Shown one piece after another: positions 26,721 to 35,670 of a DNA stretch of 64,000 nucleotides (positions are counted from its first letter, which is position 1; each line of letters starts with the position of its first letter). Under the pieces are notes generated by a model, which was not told where the DNA came from, did not search any database, and saw only the letters and a program-made list of their open reading frames with translations. Source of the stretch: Thalassococcus halodurans (lineage in GTDB: Bacteria; Pseudomonadota; Alphaproteobacteria; Rhodobacterales; Rhodobacteraceae); contig CATNDK010000001.1 in NCBI GenBank assembly GCA_950096585.1, forward strand, positions 1 through 64,000, written 5' to 3'. The position numbers were made by a program, and so were the translations under genes.

Positions 26721-27586
26721 GCTGCATCCTGCTTGGTCTGCTTCAATGCCTCTGCCAAATCACCGAATGACGGCCTGATCGCTGAAGGTGCGTTCTGGCG
26801 CCCCACTTCGATGCACATATTGGTTGGGTGATTGAAGAGATTGGCAACAAGCACTTCTCTGATCAGCTTGTAGAAATGGCTATCTTCCTCAACGACAGCC
26901 CGGACACGCGACGCGAAGGGGGCCACCAACCCATACGCCAAGAAAACACCAAGAAATGTTCCAACCAGCGCGCCGCCGATTAGTTTACCGAGGACTTCCG
27001 GCGGCTGGTCGATCGACCCCATGGTTTTGATCACGCCCAGAACGGCGGCCACAATCCCCAGAGCAGGCAGGCCATCTGCGACCGTTTGCAATGCGTGGCT
27101 TGAGTGTAGATCTGAGTGGAGCTTGGCCTCCAATCGTTTCTCGAGGATTTCTTCAACTTGATGGGGGTCATCGTAGTTCATGGAACCGGATCGAAGCGTG
27201 TCGCAGATCAGCGATACGGCCTCTGTGTCGCCCTGGATTTTAGGATATTTCCCGAAAATCGAAGAGGTATCAGGCTCTTCTATATGAGCTTCCAGCTCCA
27301 TAGGGCTCTGTCGGGCAACTTTTAGAAGTTCGGAGAGCAAACACAGCAGATCACGATAGTCTTCTGGCACCCACTTAGGCCCTTTGAAGACCTTTTTGAT
27401 GTCCTTACCGGTGTGCTTCAGAACGTGTTTGTCATTCGCAATCAAGAAAGCGCCAATTGCGGCGCCGCCGATCATCATCATCTCGAACGGCAGCGATTTC
27501 ATGATGATCCCCATCTTGCCGCCGGCCAAAAGGTAACCCCCGAACACCATGGCAAAAATGGTTACAATTCCTAACAAACCAAACAT
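26717..27586 (-). CDS. motA: Flagellar stator protein MotA
   Basis: MotA is the peptidoglycan-independent half of the proton-driven stator. The 289-aa protein has the four expected membrane segments, including LPALGIVAAVLGVIKTMGSIDQPPEVLGKLIGGALVGTFLGVFLAYGLVAPFASRV, the MotA signature with the conserved prolines of helices 3 and 4. The charged cytoplasmic loop (residues 80-160) would face FliG. MotB is encoded separately at 32526. An MIGGAAIGAFLIAN segment follows helix 1 as usual. Confidence 0.95.
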   Translation of the reverse strand: MFGLLGIVTIFAMVFGGYLLAGGKMGIIMKSLPFEMMMIGGAAIGAFLIANDKHVLKHTGKDIKKVFKGPKWVPEDYRDLLCLLSELLKVARQSPMELEAHIEEPDTSSIFGKYPKIQGDTEAVSLICDTLRSGSMNYDDPHQVEEILEKRLEAKLHSDLHSSHALQTVADGLPALGIVAAVLGVIKTMGSIDQPPEVLGKLIGGALVGTFLGVFLAYGLVAPFASRVRAVVEEDSHFYKLIREVLVANLFNHPTNMCIEVGRQNAPSAIRPSFGDLAEALKQTKQDAA

Positions 27587-27607
27587 AGTTTTTCCCGCAG
27601 TTTTTGG

Positions 27608-28708
27608 TTACATAACAACAAGTTCGGCGTGCAGAGCGCCTGCGGCATGTATCGTTTTCAGAACATCAATCATGTCGTGGGGTGCGACCCCCAAGGCATT
27701 CAGGCCTTCCACAATTTGCGACAGGGTCGTTCCACCGGACACTTCGGCCAAACCTGTTCCTTCGGCCTGATCAATCTGCGCATTAGTTCTAGGAAGTTCG
27801 ACCGTTTCGCCGTCTGAGAACGGGTTGGGCTGGCTAACCACGGGTGCTTCCTGAATTCGTAGTGTTAGCCCACCCTGTGAAACCGCGACCCTTGAGATAC
27901 GAACGGATTCGCCAATCACGATTGTTCCTGATCTTTGGTCGACCACAACCTTTGCCCGACGCTCCGGAGCGATCGCCAGAGACTCGATATTCACCAACAA
28001 ATGCGCAGGAGAGTTGCTGCCTGCTGCCGCGACATCAACATCGACGGTTCCGGCATCCAGCATCACCGCGGCCGGTCGCCCGAGATGTTTGTTGATTTGT
28101 GTCTCGATGCGGACCGCGGTTGTGAAATCTGGTTCACGCAACGCCAAACGCAGGGATTTCAACGCTGCGAAGTTGTACTGCACTTCTCGCTCGACCCGCG
28201 CGCCGGACGGAATTGATCCAGACGTCGGGACGCCTTGAACAACGCGTGCGCCCTGCCCCTCATTGGACACCCCCCCCGCGATCACGGTTCCCTGTGCGAC
28301 AGCATAGATTTCACCATCCGCTGCGTTCAAAGGGGTCATGATCAACGTGCCGCCAAGCAGGCTTTTGGCGTCGCCAATGGCTGATACGGTCACATCGATT
28401 TTTGATCCGTTTCTGGCGAACGGAGGCAATTCTGCGGTTACGAAAACTGCTGCTACGTTTTTTGGCCGAAACTGTTCGCCATTTACATTTACACCAAGCC
28501 GCTCGAGTAGGGTTGTCATGATTTCTTCGGTGTAGGGCGCGTTGCGCAGACCATCACCTGTGCCATTCAAGCCAACAACCAGGCCGTAACCAACCAAATC
28601 ATTCCCGCGAAAGCCCTCGAACTCGACCAGGTCCTTGATACGAACAGATTGGGCATGAGCAAGCGATGACACCACGCAAAAGGCGATGAGTAATACGACG
28701 CGGAACAT
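27608..28708 (-). CDS. flgI: Flagellar P-ring protein FlgI
   Basis: FlgI forms the periplasmic P ring, assembled with the help of FlgA. The 366-aa protein has a signal peptide (MFRVVLLIAFCVVSSLAHAQS), the conserved RIKDLVEFEGFRGNDLVGYGLVVGLNGTGDGLRNAPYT and the C-terminal LNALGVAPHDMIDVLKTIHAAGALHAELVVM. Length is standard. Its start shares one base with the flgL stop. Confidence 0.97.
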   Translation of the reverse strand: MFRVVLLIAFCVVSSLAHAQSVRIKDLVEFEGFRGNDLVGYGLVVGLNGTGDGLRNAPYTEEIMTTLLERLGVNVNGEQFRPKNVAAVFVTAELPPFARNGSKIDVTVSAIGDAKSLLGGTLIMTPLNAADGEIYAVAQGTVIAGGVSNEGQGARVVQGVPTSGSIPSGARVEREVQYNFAALKSLRLALREPDFTTAVRIETQINKHLGRPAAVMLDAGTVDVDVAAAGSNSPAHLLVNIESLAIAPERRAKVVVDQRSGTIVIGESVRISRVAVSQGGLTLRIQEAPVVSQPNPFSDGETVELPRTNAQIDQAEGTGLAEVSGGTTLSQIVEGLNALGVAPHDMIDVLKTIHAAGALHAELVVM

Positions 28709-29709
28709 CAGCGCATAACCTCTAGAAACGAAAGCTGAGACCTGCGTGACACGATTGTATAAAGCGCCTCGAGCTGGGTCTGTGCCTGTTCGAGTTTCGT
28801 CGCCGCTTCGTATTGATCGATTTCGGTCAGCGCCAATTTGGCGGCTTCCAGATTTTGAACCTCAGCTTCTTGAACCTGCTGCATGCGATCGATGCGGCTT
28901 TCGACGTTCCCCACCTTTGCCATGGAATTGATCAGGTCGGATTCCGCGCCGTTCAGCGCGTCAGCCGTCCGCGAAAGAAGCTTGATCTGCTCTGAAGGCG
29001 CGAGGTTCAGAGAACTGTCGGTCGCGAAGGCCGACATAGCCATCGCCTTCAAGCCATCGCGGAACACATTGTCGTCGGCGCGAACAGATAGCCCGATGCG
29101 CTGCCCATTTCCCAAATCCAGTGGCGGGACATCCGTTTGGGACCCTAAATATCCCAGAGCAGAAAACCCGCCTGTGTCGCTGAACCAATCATCCAGACGC
29201 ATTTCGACTTCATCAGCGGTCGTTGCGCCCTGCAAAACCTGTGAAATCTCATTAAGCATGCCATTTTCGCCCGCCAAAGGCTGCCGGTCGGTTGCAACAC
29301 CCGAGAAAAGCGAACGGCCCGCGACCTGCGTGTTCAGGTTGGAAATGGTCAGACCAAAGGCAGCTCGTGCGCTTTCCGACAAAGCGTTTCTGTCCACAGT
29401 CGCCTGCGCAAATTCAACGTGCTGAAGGCTTGATTTCAGTTCGGACCACGCCGAATTGATTGAAGTCAGGCTTTGCTGGGCAGACGTCGCGCGTATACCC
29501 AGTTCACTCAGCGCGATACTGCGGCTCTCCCGATTTGAAAGATCTGCAGAAATTCGACCAAGGGATGTCAGATCACCTTTCAGGTTCTTTCCAGTATCCT
29601 CAGCAACCCCAGTTGTGACCTCGGCACCGCTTGTCAGAACGTCGGACTTCAGCTGCGCCTGCCAGCGTTTCATGACCAAAGTCTGGGATAAATCACCAAT
29701 AGAAATCAT
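28708..29709 (-). CDS. flgL: Hook-filament junction protein FlgL
   Basis: FlgL (HAP3) sits between hook and filament. The 333-aa protein has flagellin-like terminal helices: MISIGDLSQTLVMKRWQAQLKSDVLTSGAEVTTG at the N-terminus and ATKLEQAQTQLEALYTIVSRRSQLSFLEVMR at the C-terminus, with FSGVATDRQPLA typical of FlgL. Position directly after flgK supports FlgL over a second flagellin. Confidence 0.9.
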   Translation of the reverse strand: MISIGDLSQTLVMKRWQAQLKSDVLTSGAEVTTGVAEDTGKNLKGDLTSLGRISADLSNRESRSIALSELGIRATSAQQSLTSINSAWSELKSSLQHVEFAQATVDRNALSESARAAFGLTISNLNTQVAGRSLFSGVATDRQPLAGENGMLNEISQVLQGATTADEVEMRLDDWFSDTGGFSALGYLGSQTDVPPLDLGNGQRIGLSVRADDNVFRDGLKAMAMSAFATDSSLNLAPSEQIKLLSRTADALNGAESDLINSMAKVGNVESRIDRMQQVQEAEVQNLEAAKLALTEIDQYEAATKLEQAQTQLEALYTIVSRRSQLSFLEVMR

Positions 29710-29719
29710 TGTCCGTTCC

Positions 29720-31105
29720 TCACATTTCGAGAAGGCGCGTAATCAGGTCATCCAAGGTCTGGAGCACCTGAGCGTTGGCCGCATATGCCCGTTCCACCAG
29801 CATCAAATTTTGAAGCTCTTGATCCGTATCCACCCCTTCAGAAAGTTCGATTTCGCGAAGGGAAATATTTCTGTCGGTGGCTGCGGATTGCTGTGTTTCA
29901 AAGCGGACCCGAGCCGATACCGCACGATTTTCAAGATCCAGCACCATGTCGGACAAAGACCCCGAAACACTTTGTGGGCCGCTTGTTCCGTTGAGCGATG
30001 AAAGCATTGAATTCAGGACCGTGGGGTCGCCTACCTCACCGTTTGCAGGCGCATAGATGCCATCCCTGATGCGCCACACATCTTCTTCTGTGACGGCCGA
30101 ATTCAGCTGCAATCTACCCGCAAGTCCGGTTGAAGGGGGGGCAGTTACGTTGCCCATATCCGTGAAAAGGCCCGGTGCACCGGTTGCGATGGTGCCATCT
30201 GGACCGCCAACTTCAAACCGCAGGGCGAGCTCTTGAGCGGCGGCGTCCAGTGATTGCTGATATTCCGGAACGGTCTCATCTCTGAGAAGGAACTGCGCAG
30301 CGATTGCGCCACCTGCAAAGGGGCCGCTCTCCGTTAAAGACACGTTTCTTCCGTTCAACGTTAGACCCCCAAGCATGCCATTCGCTTGGGTCATGTGGGC
30401 TGCGATTGTCGGCGTTTCGTCGAAACCTACTACAGCGGCCTTATCACCCACCAGAATGGCACCACCCTCTGTGTAGACAGTGAGTTCGCCACGATCACGG
30501 GCAACTGTCCGGATCGGAACGAGTTCAGCAATCTCATCCAAGGCCTTTTGCCTTTGATCCATCAGGCCGGACACTTCGACGTCGCCATGTTTGGCCACCG
30601 AGATGCTGTGGTTCAGGTTTGCCACCTCTTCCAACTTGGCGTTGAGGAGCTCTACCTGAGAAGCAATTGTTGAATCCGCCTGACTGCGGATATCCTGCAG
30701 CTCAGCCTCTTTCGCATTAAACGCGGCTGTCAGATCGTTCGCCGCGTCGACAACAGCCTCGAGTCGCAAAGTTGCGGATGGATCGCTTGCGGCCAGGACA
30801 AGCGCGGAGTCAAAGGCGGCCAAAGAGCTGCTGATCGAACCAGCATCCTCGATCGTGCCGAAGACCTGTTCGATTTTCTGGGCGCCCTTTAGACCACCGG
30901 ATGCCAACCCCACTTCGGCGTCGGAGAGCCTACGGTCGGATAGCAGGACGGGGTTGGTGATCCGTTTGACCAACCCGTTGTCAAACTCCCGTTTGCTGTA
31001 GGCATCATTGCTTGCGTTCGCGACGTTAGACGCGATGACCTCTGCCGTGCGGACATTATAGGCCATGCCGCCCAGCGCATTGGACATGGCTGATGAAATG
31101 GTCAT
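29720..31105 (-). CDS. flgK: Hook-filament junction protein FlgK
   Basis: FlgK (HAP1) is the first junction protein on the hook. The 461-aa protein starts MTISSAMSNALGGMAYNVRTAEVIASNVANASNDAYSKRE, the rod/hook family N-terminus, and ends GVDTDQELQNLMLVERAYAANAQVLQTLDDLITRLLEM, the FlgK C-terminus. It lies 17 nt after flgE and 10 nt before flgL. Confidence 0.94.
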   Translation of the reverse strand: MTISSAMSNALGGMAYNVRTAEVIASNVANASNDAYSKREFDNGLVKRITNPVLLSDRRLSDAEVGLASGGLKGAQKIEQVFGTIEDAGSISSSLAAFDSALVLAASDPSATLRLEAVVDAANDLTAAFNAKEAELQDIRSQADSTIASQVELLNAKLEEVANLNHSISVAKHGDVEVSGLMDQRQKALDEIAELVPIRTVARDRGELTVYTEGGAILVGDKAAVVGFDETPTIAAHMTQANGMLGGLTLNGRNVSLTESGPFAGGAIAAQFLLRDETVPEYQQSLDAAAQELALRFEVGGPDGTIATGAPGLFTDMGNVTAPPSTGLAGRLQLNSAVTEEDVWRIRDGIYAPANGEVGDPTVLNSMLSSLNGTSGPQSVSGSLSDMVLDLENRAVSARVRFETQQSAATDRNISLREIELSEGVDTDQELQNLMLVERAYAANAQVLQTLDDLITRLLEM

Positions 31106-31122
31106 CTCAGGCCCCCTTCAGA

Positions 31123-32424
31123 TCAGCGTTTGATATTCGTGGTTTCCTGAAGCATCTCATCCACCGTCTGAATGACTTTGGCGTTCGACGAATACGCCCG
31201 CTGGGTCTGGATCAGATTGGTGAGCTCGCTTGCAACATCAGTTGTGGACTCTTCCCGTGCATAGGAAACGATGTCACCCGTTGGGCCATCCGCCGCGTTC
31301 CACAGGAAGTAGCTGCCGCTTTCCGGTGAGGGGATGTAGACTTGGTTATCCAGCGCGATCAGCCCGTTGGGATTGGGCAGATCGACCAAAGGAACCTGGT
31401 AGATTGTGCGTGTGATACCGGTATCGAAATAGGCATGAACAAAGCCATTTTCGTCAATTTCCACAGAAGTCATGTTGCCCACTGGCGAGCCGTCTTTTGA
31501 GATATTCAGCGGTGCGAAACTGTCGGAAAGCTGGGTGATCCCATCGTTTTCACCAATGTTCCCGATTGAGACTTCGATCGGGCCACTAGCAACGTTGGCC
31601 ACGAAAGAGCCGGACGAGGGATCATACGCGCCGCCGGACAAGGTGTTGACTGACAACAGTGTACCACCGCTTGATCGGGAGTCATCGAACACCAGTTCGT
31701 ATTCGCCGATCAACGTTCCGCCTGTTGCACTATCAGTGATTTCCATACGCCAAGTGTTTGAAGCACCGGATGCGAGCAGGACTGGAGTGAAGTTGATATC
31801 GATCGTCTCGGAAACACCGAGGTTATCGTAATATTCAACCGACAAGTTCAGCGGATCGCCAGAAGCCGTTGAATACGTCTCTGTCGCAGGTAGATTCAGG
31901 CCCAAAGACACTCGTGTCGTTGGTTCACCTGAAAACTGGTTCACATTGATTTGGACTGGCTCGAGACCATCACTTGTGTCACGGGGAAAAACTGGAACCG
32001 TGCCATCGGTGCTTGCCGGCCAGCCAAGAAGAACCAAGCCTGTTTCCGTTACCAGATACCCATTGGCATCCGTCCGGAACGACCCTGTTGTAATAAGCTG
32101 CATCTGTGGTGCGCCATTTCCAGCTTCGATATCCGATGTCTCTGCAACAGGAAGAAAGCCGCGCCCGCGGACTGCCATGTCGGTCGCATTAGACGTACTG
32201 ACAAGCGAGCCACTTTGATCGACAACGCGCTGCGACGTCGCACGCACGCCACCAGCTGTATAGGTGCCGCCAGAATTCGACATAACCATCGAGTGAAAAT
32301 CTGTTTCCACCCGCTTGTATCCATAAGTTGCCGAGTTCGCGATGTTGTCGGAAATCGACGACAATTTACTCGCATTCGCCGTCAGGCCCGCGACACCTGC
32401 GTTCAGGGAGGAGGAGATGGTCAT
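31123..32424 (-). CDS. flgE: Flagellar hook protein FlgE
   Basis: FlgE is the hook subunit. The 433-aa protein begins MTISSSLNAGVAGLTANASKLSSISDNIANSATYGYKRVETDFHSMV and ends VASELTNLIQTQRAYSSNAKVIQTVDEMLQETTNIKR, the paired terminal helices of hook proteins, with the FlgE-type middle (PVQINVNQFSG...YDNLGVSETIDINF). It is the first gene after a 100-nt gap downstream of motB that contains a CtrA-like site, so flgE-flgK-flgL-flgI-motA and the following genes may start from there. Confidence 0.95.
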   Translation of the reverse strand: MTISSSLNAGVAGLTANASKLSSISDNIANSATYGYKRVETDFHSMVMSNSGGTYTAGGVRATSQRVVDQSGSLVSTSNATDMAVRGRGFLPVAETSDIEAGNGAPQMQLITTGSFRTDANGYLVTETGLVLLGWPASTDGTVPVFPRDTSDGLEPVQINVNQFSGEPTTRVSLGLNLPATETYSTASGDPLNLSVEYYDNLGVSETIDINFTPVLLASGASNTWRMEITDSATGGTLIGEYELVFDDSRSSGGTLLSVNTLSGGAYDPSSGSFVANVASGPIEVSIGNIGENDGITQLSDSFAPLNISKDGSPVGNMTSVEIDENGFVHAYFDTGITRTIYQVPLVDLPNPNGLIALDNQVYIPSPESGSYFLWNAADGPTGDIVSYAREESTTDVASELTNLIQTQRAYSSNAKVIQTVDEMLQETTNIKR

Positions 32425-32477
32425 GGAACGCCTTTCTGCTGTTTCCGACTGTTCCTCTTACCCTTACGCACGCTGTC

Positions 32478-32492
32478 TTAACGTCAGCCTAA
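32478..32492 (-). promoter_or_regulatory. CtrA-like site upstream of flgE
   Basis: TTAACGTCAGCCTAA (plus-strand reading) matches TTAA-N7-TTAA with one mismatch, 54-68 nt before the flgE start and in the motB-flgE gap. The position suits regulation of the long flgE-to-flhB operon. Weak alone, but three other flagellar gaps hold similar sites. Confidence 0.4.
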
Positions 32493-32525
32493 TAGGAAAA
32501 ACTTTCCTTTTCCGCGGCGACAGCC

Positions 32526-33347
32526 CTATTTCAGAAGGACAAACTCCAACCGGTTGTTGCGGATGTTCATCGGGTTTTCCTGAACCGGATATCGATCGCC
32601 CAGCGCGGTCATCCGCGCGATGCGCGACTCGTTAAGTCCGGCGTGCAGAAGTTGGGTATAAAATGCCTTCGCGCGTGCCTGAGAGACGGACCATGTGGGA
32701 TCTTTGTCCAACACAACCGGAAAACTGGCCACACCTGCCTTCAATGCGATCTGCTGGTTTGTCAGTTCAGCAAACTCCGTCAAAGCACCGGACAGTTTTA
32801 CCAAAAGATCGCTCGGGGTCGTTCCGTCGAATAGTTCGGCCGTGGGAAGATCATTCAGCCTGATTGCGTAGCCCTCATCGGTGAAGCGCGCCGAAACGTG
32901 CGGCATCAAACTGTTGCCATCCAAGCTTTCGACAAGCGTTGCGCGCAGGATTTTATCCAGCTCTTCTTGCGTCTTAGGACCTGCACCGGAGAGGTGAAGT
33001 CTTTGATCTTCGATCAACTCGGATTGGAATTTCGACTGCTTTTGATCGGTTGCTCCGGTGCCGTTCTGCGGCAGGGTATCTTCGGCAAAAACCGAATCCC
33101 CCCTAAGGTCCTTTTCGCCGCCGCCAGAAACCCGGCTGATCGAAATATTCGGGCTGAAATAGTCAGCCAAACCTTTCCGCTGCTTTTCCGTCGTCGCATT
33201 CAACAGCCACATCAGCATGAAAAAGGCCATCATCGCGGTCACGAAATCCGCGTAGGCCACTTTCCACGCGCCCCCGTGGTGGCCATCGCCCGCGACAACC
33301 TTTTTGCGCTTGATAATAATCGGCGCAGATTCATTTCCAGATGCCAT
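32526..33347 (-). CDS. motB: Flagellar stator protein MotB
   Basis: MotB anchors the stator to peptidoglycan and carries the proton-accepting aspartate. The 273-aa protein has WKVAYADFVTAMMAFFMLMWLLNAT, whose Asp in YADFVTAMMAFF is the proton carrier, then a plug-like segment and a C-terminal OmpA/MotB domain (ALKAGVASFPVVLDKDPTWSVSQARAKAFYTQLLHAGLNESRIARMTALGDRYP). The OmpA-like domain is rather divergent. The track uses a GTG at 33356, but GGGAGTGG is better placed for the ATG at 33347. It is separate from motA, which lies five genes further on. Confidence 0.92.
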   Translation of the reverse strand: MASGNESAPIIIKRKKVVAGDGHHGGAWKVAYADFVTAMMAFFMLMWLLNATTEKQRKGLADYFSPNISISRVSGGGEKDLRGDSVFAEDTLPQNGTGATDQKQSKFQSELIEDQRLHLSGAGPKTQEELDKILRATLVESLDGNSLMPHVSARFTDEGYAIRLNDLPTAELFDGTTPSDLLVKLSGALTEFAELTNQQIALKAGVASFPVVLDKDPTWSVSQARAKAFYTQLLHAGLNESRIARMTALGDRYPVQENPMNIRNNRLEFVLLK

Positions 33348-33395
33348 TGCATCCACTCCCGTTACTCACCCGGGAGCAGATTATTTGGCGAGACT

Positions 33396-33410
33396 CTAAC
33401 CAAGGGTTAA
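33396..33410 (-). promoter_or_regulatory. CtrA-like site upstream of motB
   Basis: On the minus strand TTAACCCTTGGTTAG: TTAA-N7-TTAA with one mismatch, 49-63 nt before the motB ATG. It shares the TTAACCC...TTAG form with the site before fliC (TTAACCCAAATTTAG). Sequence is seen; CtrA control is inferred from related Rhodobacterales. Confidence 0.45.
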
Positions 33411-33443
33411 GTCTTTAATTTAAGGGAAATTTTCGGGTCTTCG

Positions 33444-33848
33444 CTACTTCGTGGATTTCAGAAAGGCGTAGATGTCTCTGGCGCTATGGTTTTGACGGTA
33501 TGCCATCCGCGCGCGCGCTGTATCGTCCTTGAGCCACTTCTTCAGGAACGTCGTAGGATTCTTCAGGTATGCCTCAAGCGTTTCGGGCGTCCACACCAGA
33601 CCTTGTTGGCCTGCCTGACGCAACGAGGGGCTATAATTGAAACCTTTGTTGCTGCCTGCGGTGCGACCGGCAATCCCGTACAGGTTAGGCCCAACTTTAG
33701 CCCCCTGAAACAAGGCCCGACCATCCGGTGCTTTGACCATATGACATGCCGCACAATCAGAAAACGCTGCGCGACCACGATCAGCATCCTGCGCATTCGC
33801 TAAAACAGGAAGGAAAAACATAAGCGCAATGAGAGCTTTGAGTGTCAT
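33444..33848 (-). CDS. Class I cytochrome c
   Basis: A small periplasmic cytochrome c, 134 aa with a signal peptide (MTLKALIALMFFLPVLANAQ). The heme site CAACH is at about residue 36, and GPNLYGIAGRTAGSNKGFNYSPSLRQAG is the conserved class I cytochrome c2 middle part. A methionine in RARMAYRQ is the likely sixth ligand. It would carry electrons between the bc1 complex and an oxidase. The ORF track extends upstream to 33953 without a signal-like start; the ATG at 33848 is preferred. No partner gene is adjacent. Confidence 0.88.
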   Translation of the reverse strand: MTLKALIALMFFLPVLANAQDADRGRAAFSDCAACHMVKAPDGRALFQGAKVGPNLYGIAGRTAGSNKGFNYSPSLRQAGQQGLVWTPETLEAYLKNPTTFLKKWLKDDTARARMAYRQNHSARDIYAFLKSTK

Positions 33849-34015
33849 AATGGCGTCCGTAGTCGGTAACTGACTACCTATGTGATTTTCTGAAAATGCA
33901 CAGGTCGAATCTAAAAAATTAAAGGTGTTCGATGAACTTGTGCCACAAAACACCCGGAAATGACACTGTATGCGGGCCTACGCGTGTTTCCCAATCGCCT
34001 AAGGCACAAATCTGA

Positions 34016-34609
34016 TTAGCGTTGGCGCTTTAGATACACGTAGTAGGCACCTTCGCCCCCGTGGCGGATATGTGCGGGCGTCACCTGCAGCACGACCTGT
34101 GCCAAAGGCGGTAGCTTTAGCCAGAGCGGAACCTGCGTTTTCAAAACACCCCGTCGGCGTGGCATCGGATCGTACGGGTCTTCGCGGCTGCCTTTACCGG
34201 TGATCACCAGAACCAGTCGAAGACCCCGTGAGAAGGATGTCATGACAAAACGGTTGAGCGCGGGATGCGCCTGATCAAGCGTCATTCCATGAAGGTCGAT
34301 CCGCCCCTCGGGCACCAGCTTACCGCGCTTCATTTTGCCAAAGGCCTTGGCGTCCATCGACACCGGATCCTTTGCCAATCTTTTATGAGTGGTTTCCGGC
34401 GCTTTGATAGCTTCGGGAAGCCGCGTCGCCGACTGACCTAGTCGGAAACTTTTGAAGGGTGTGGGCTTTGGTTTGGATGCAGGCTTCTTGGCAGGAGCTT
34501 CTTCGCCGGATATCGGCGCAAAGTAATCCCGCCTATCGAGTTTTTCAGTCGTTTTGGCGACCCTCGACCATAGATCGGCGTCTTCCTGATCCAGCTTGCG
34601 GCGTTTCAC
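34016..34609 (-). CDS. Smr domain DNA/RNA-processing protein
   Basis: A 197-aa protein with a C-terminal Smr (MutS2-type) domain: GRIDLHGMTLDQAHPALNRFV contains the LDLHG motif and LVLVITGKGSRED the TGKG motif. Smr domains nick or bind nucleic acids. The first 100 residues are basic, proline-rich and probably disordered. It overlaps mltA by 4 nt. Exact substrate is unknown. Confidence 0.88.
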   Translation of the reverse strand: MKRRKLDQEDADLWSRVAKTTEKLDRRDYFAPISGEEAPAKKPASKPKPTPFKSFRLGQSATRLPEAIKAPETTHKRLAKDPVSMDAKAFGKMKRGKLVPEGRIDLHGMTLDQAHPALNRFVMTSFSRGLRLVLVITGKGSREDPYDPMPRRRGVLKTQVPLWLKLPPLAQVVLQVTPAHIRHGGEGAYYVYLKRQR

Positions 34610-35670
34610 TGGGAAACATCCGGCAACATCGCGTAGGCCCGCTGGATTGGCAGAAACACCACCATCCGGCCCGGATCCTTCAGCTTACCCGCCGCTTTTC
34701 CCGCTTTGTCGCCAGTGCCCATGAAAATATCAGCACGCTGAGCGCCCTTAATGGCCGAACCGGTGTCTTGCGCGATCATGAGCCTGCGCATCGGGGACTC
34801 ACCATCCTTTTCGACCCAAACAGGGGCCCCAAGCGGTGTGTACCGTTTGTCGACCGCAATCGAGCGCAGCGTGGTGATAGACCGGTTCATAGCACCCAGA
34901 GGGCCTTTGTCGGCGGGCACTTCGCTTACTTCGCGAAAGAACACGTAAGACGGGTTGTGGTACAAAAGTTCGGTCCCGTCCGCAGGATTGCGCCGCACCC
35001 AGTTCTTGATGACGTCGGCAGACACCTGATGCGATTTGTACGTACCACGACGGATCAGTTCGACCCCAATGGACCGGTACTCATGACCATTGGCGCCACC
35101 ATATCCGACGCGGATTGTGCGCCCGTCGGGAAAGCGCACACGGCCTGACCCCTGAACTTGCAAAAAGAACAGCTCGACCGGATCATCAACCCAGGCGATC
35201 TCAAGCCCGCGGCCATCCATAACGCCAGATGTCAGAATATCCCTGCGCGAATACCACGGTTGGTTTCGGCGCGCTTCCGGAGGCATTTTATAGATCGGAT
35301 ACTGATACGGCCCGCCGCGCGTGGGCGCGCCTGTCAGCTCTGGTTCGAAATAGCCGGTGAAAAGTGGCTCCTGATCCGGGATCGTGATCATCACAGGCCG
35401 GAAAAACAGTTCAAAGAACTCTTTCGCCGAAGCGGGGTTCTGATCTTTCGCCGCCGCACACAGATTTCGCCAGTCAGGATCGTCAAAATCGCTGCACGTG
35501 TTCAGAAACACCTCAAGAGCGGCGCTATGGTCATCCTGATCCCAGCCGTCGAGGTCATCGAACGACAGGATCGAGTAGACGATGTCTTCGCCATCGTCCC
35601 CCTGAGCACTGGCTTGTGTCCCTACCAAAGCGAGCCCCGCTAATATGACCGCAGCGATCCTTTGGATCAT
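34606..35670 (-). CDS. mltA: Membrane-bound lytic transglycosylase A (MltA)
   Basis: MltA cleaves peptidoglycan glycan strands to 1,6-anhydro products. The 354-aa protein has a signal peptide (MIQRIAAVILAGLALVGTQASAQG) with no lipobox cysteine, the MltA domain (LFTGYFEPELTGAPTRGGPYQYPIY) and the 3D domain with three conserved aspartates (LMIAQDTGSAIKGAQRADIFMGTGDKAG). Lack of a lipid-anchor cysteine suggests a soluble periplasmic enzyme. Coupled by 4-nt overlaps to the Tim44-like gene upstream and smr downstream. Confidence 0.93.
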   Translation of the reverse strand: MIQRIAAVILAGLALVGTQASAQGDDGEDIVYSILSFDDLDGWDQDDHSAALEVFLNTCSDFDDPDWRNLCAAAKDQNPASAKEFFELFFRPVMITIPDQEPLFTGYFEPELTGAPTRGGPYQYPIYKMPPEARRNQPWYSRRDILTSGVMDGRGLEIAWVDDPVELFFLQVQGSGRVRFPDGRTIRVGYGGANGHEYRSIGVELIRRGTYKSHQVSADVIKNWVRRNPADGTELLYHNPSYVFFREVSEVPADKGPLGAMNRSITTLRSIAVDKRYTPLGAPVWVEKDGESPMRRLMIAQDTGSAIKGAQRADIFMGTGDKAGKAAGKLKDPGRMVVFLPIQRAYAMLPDVSQ

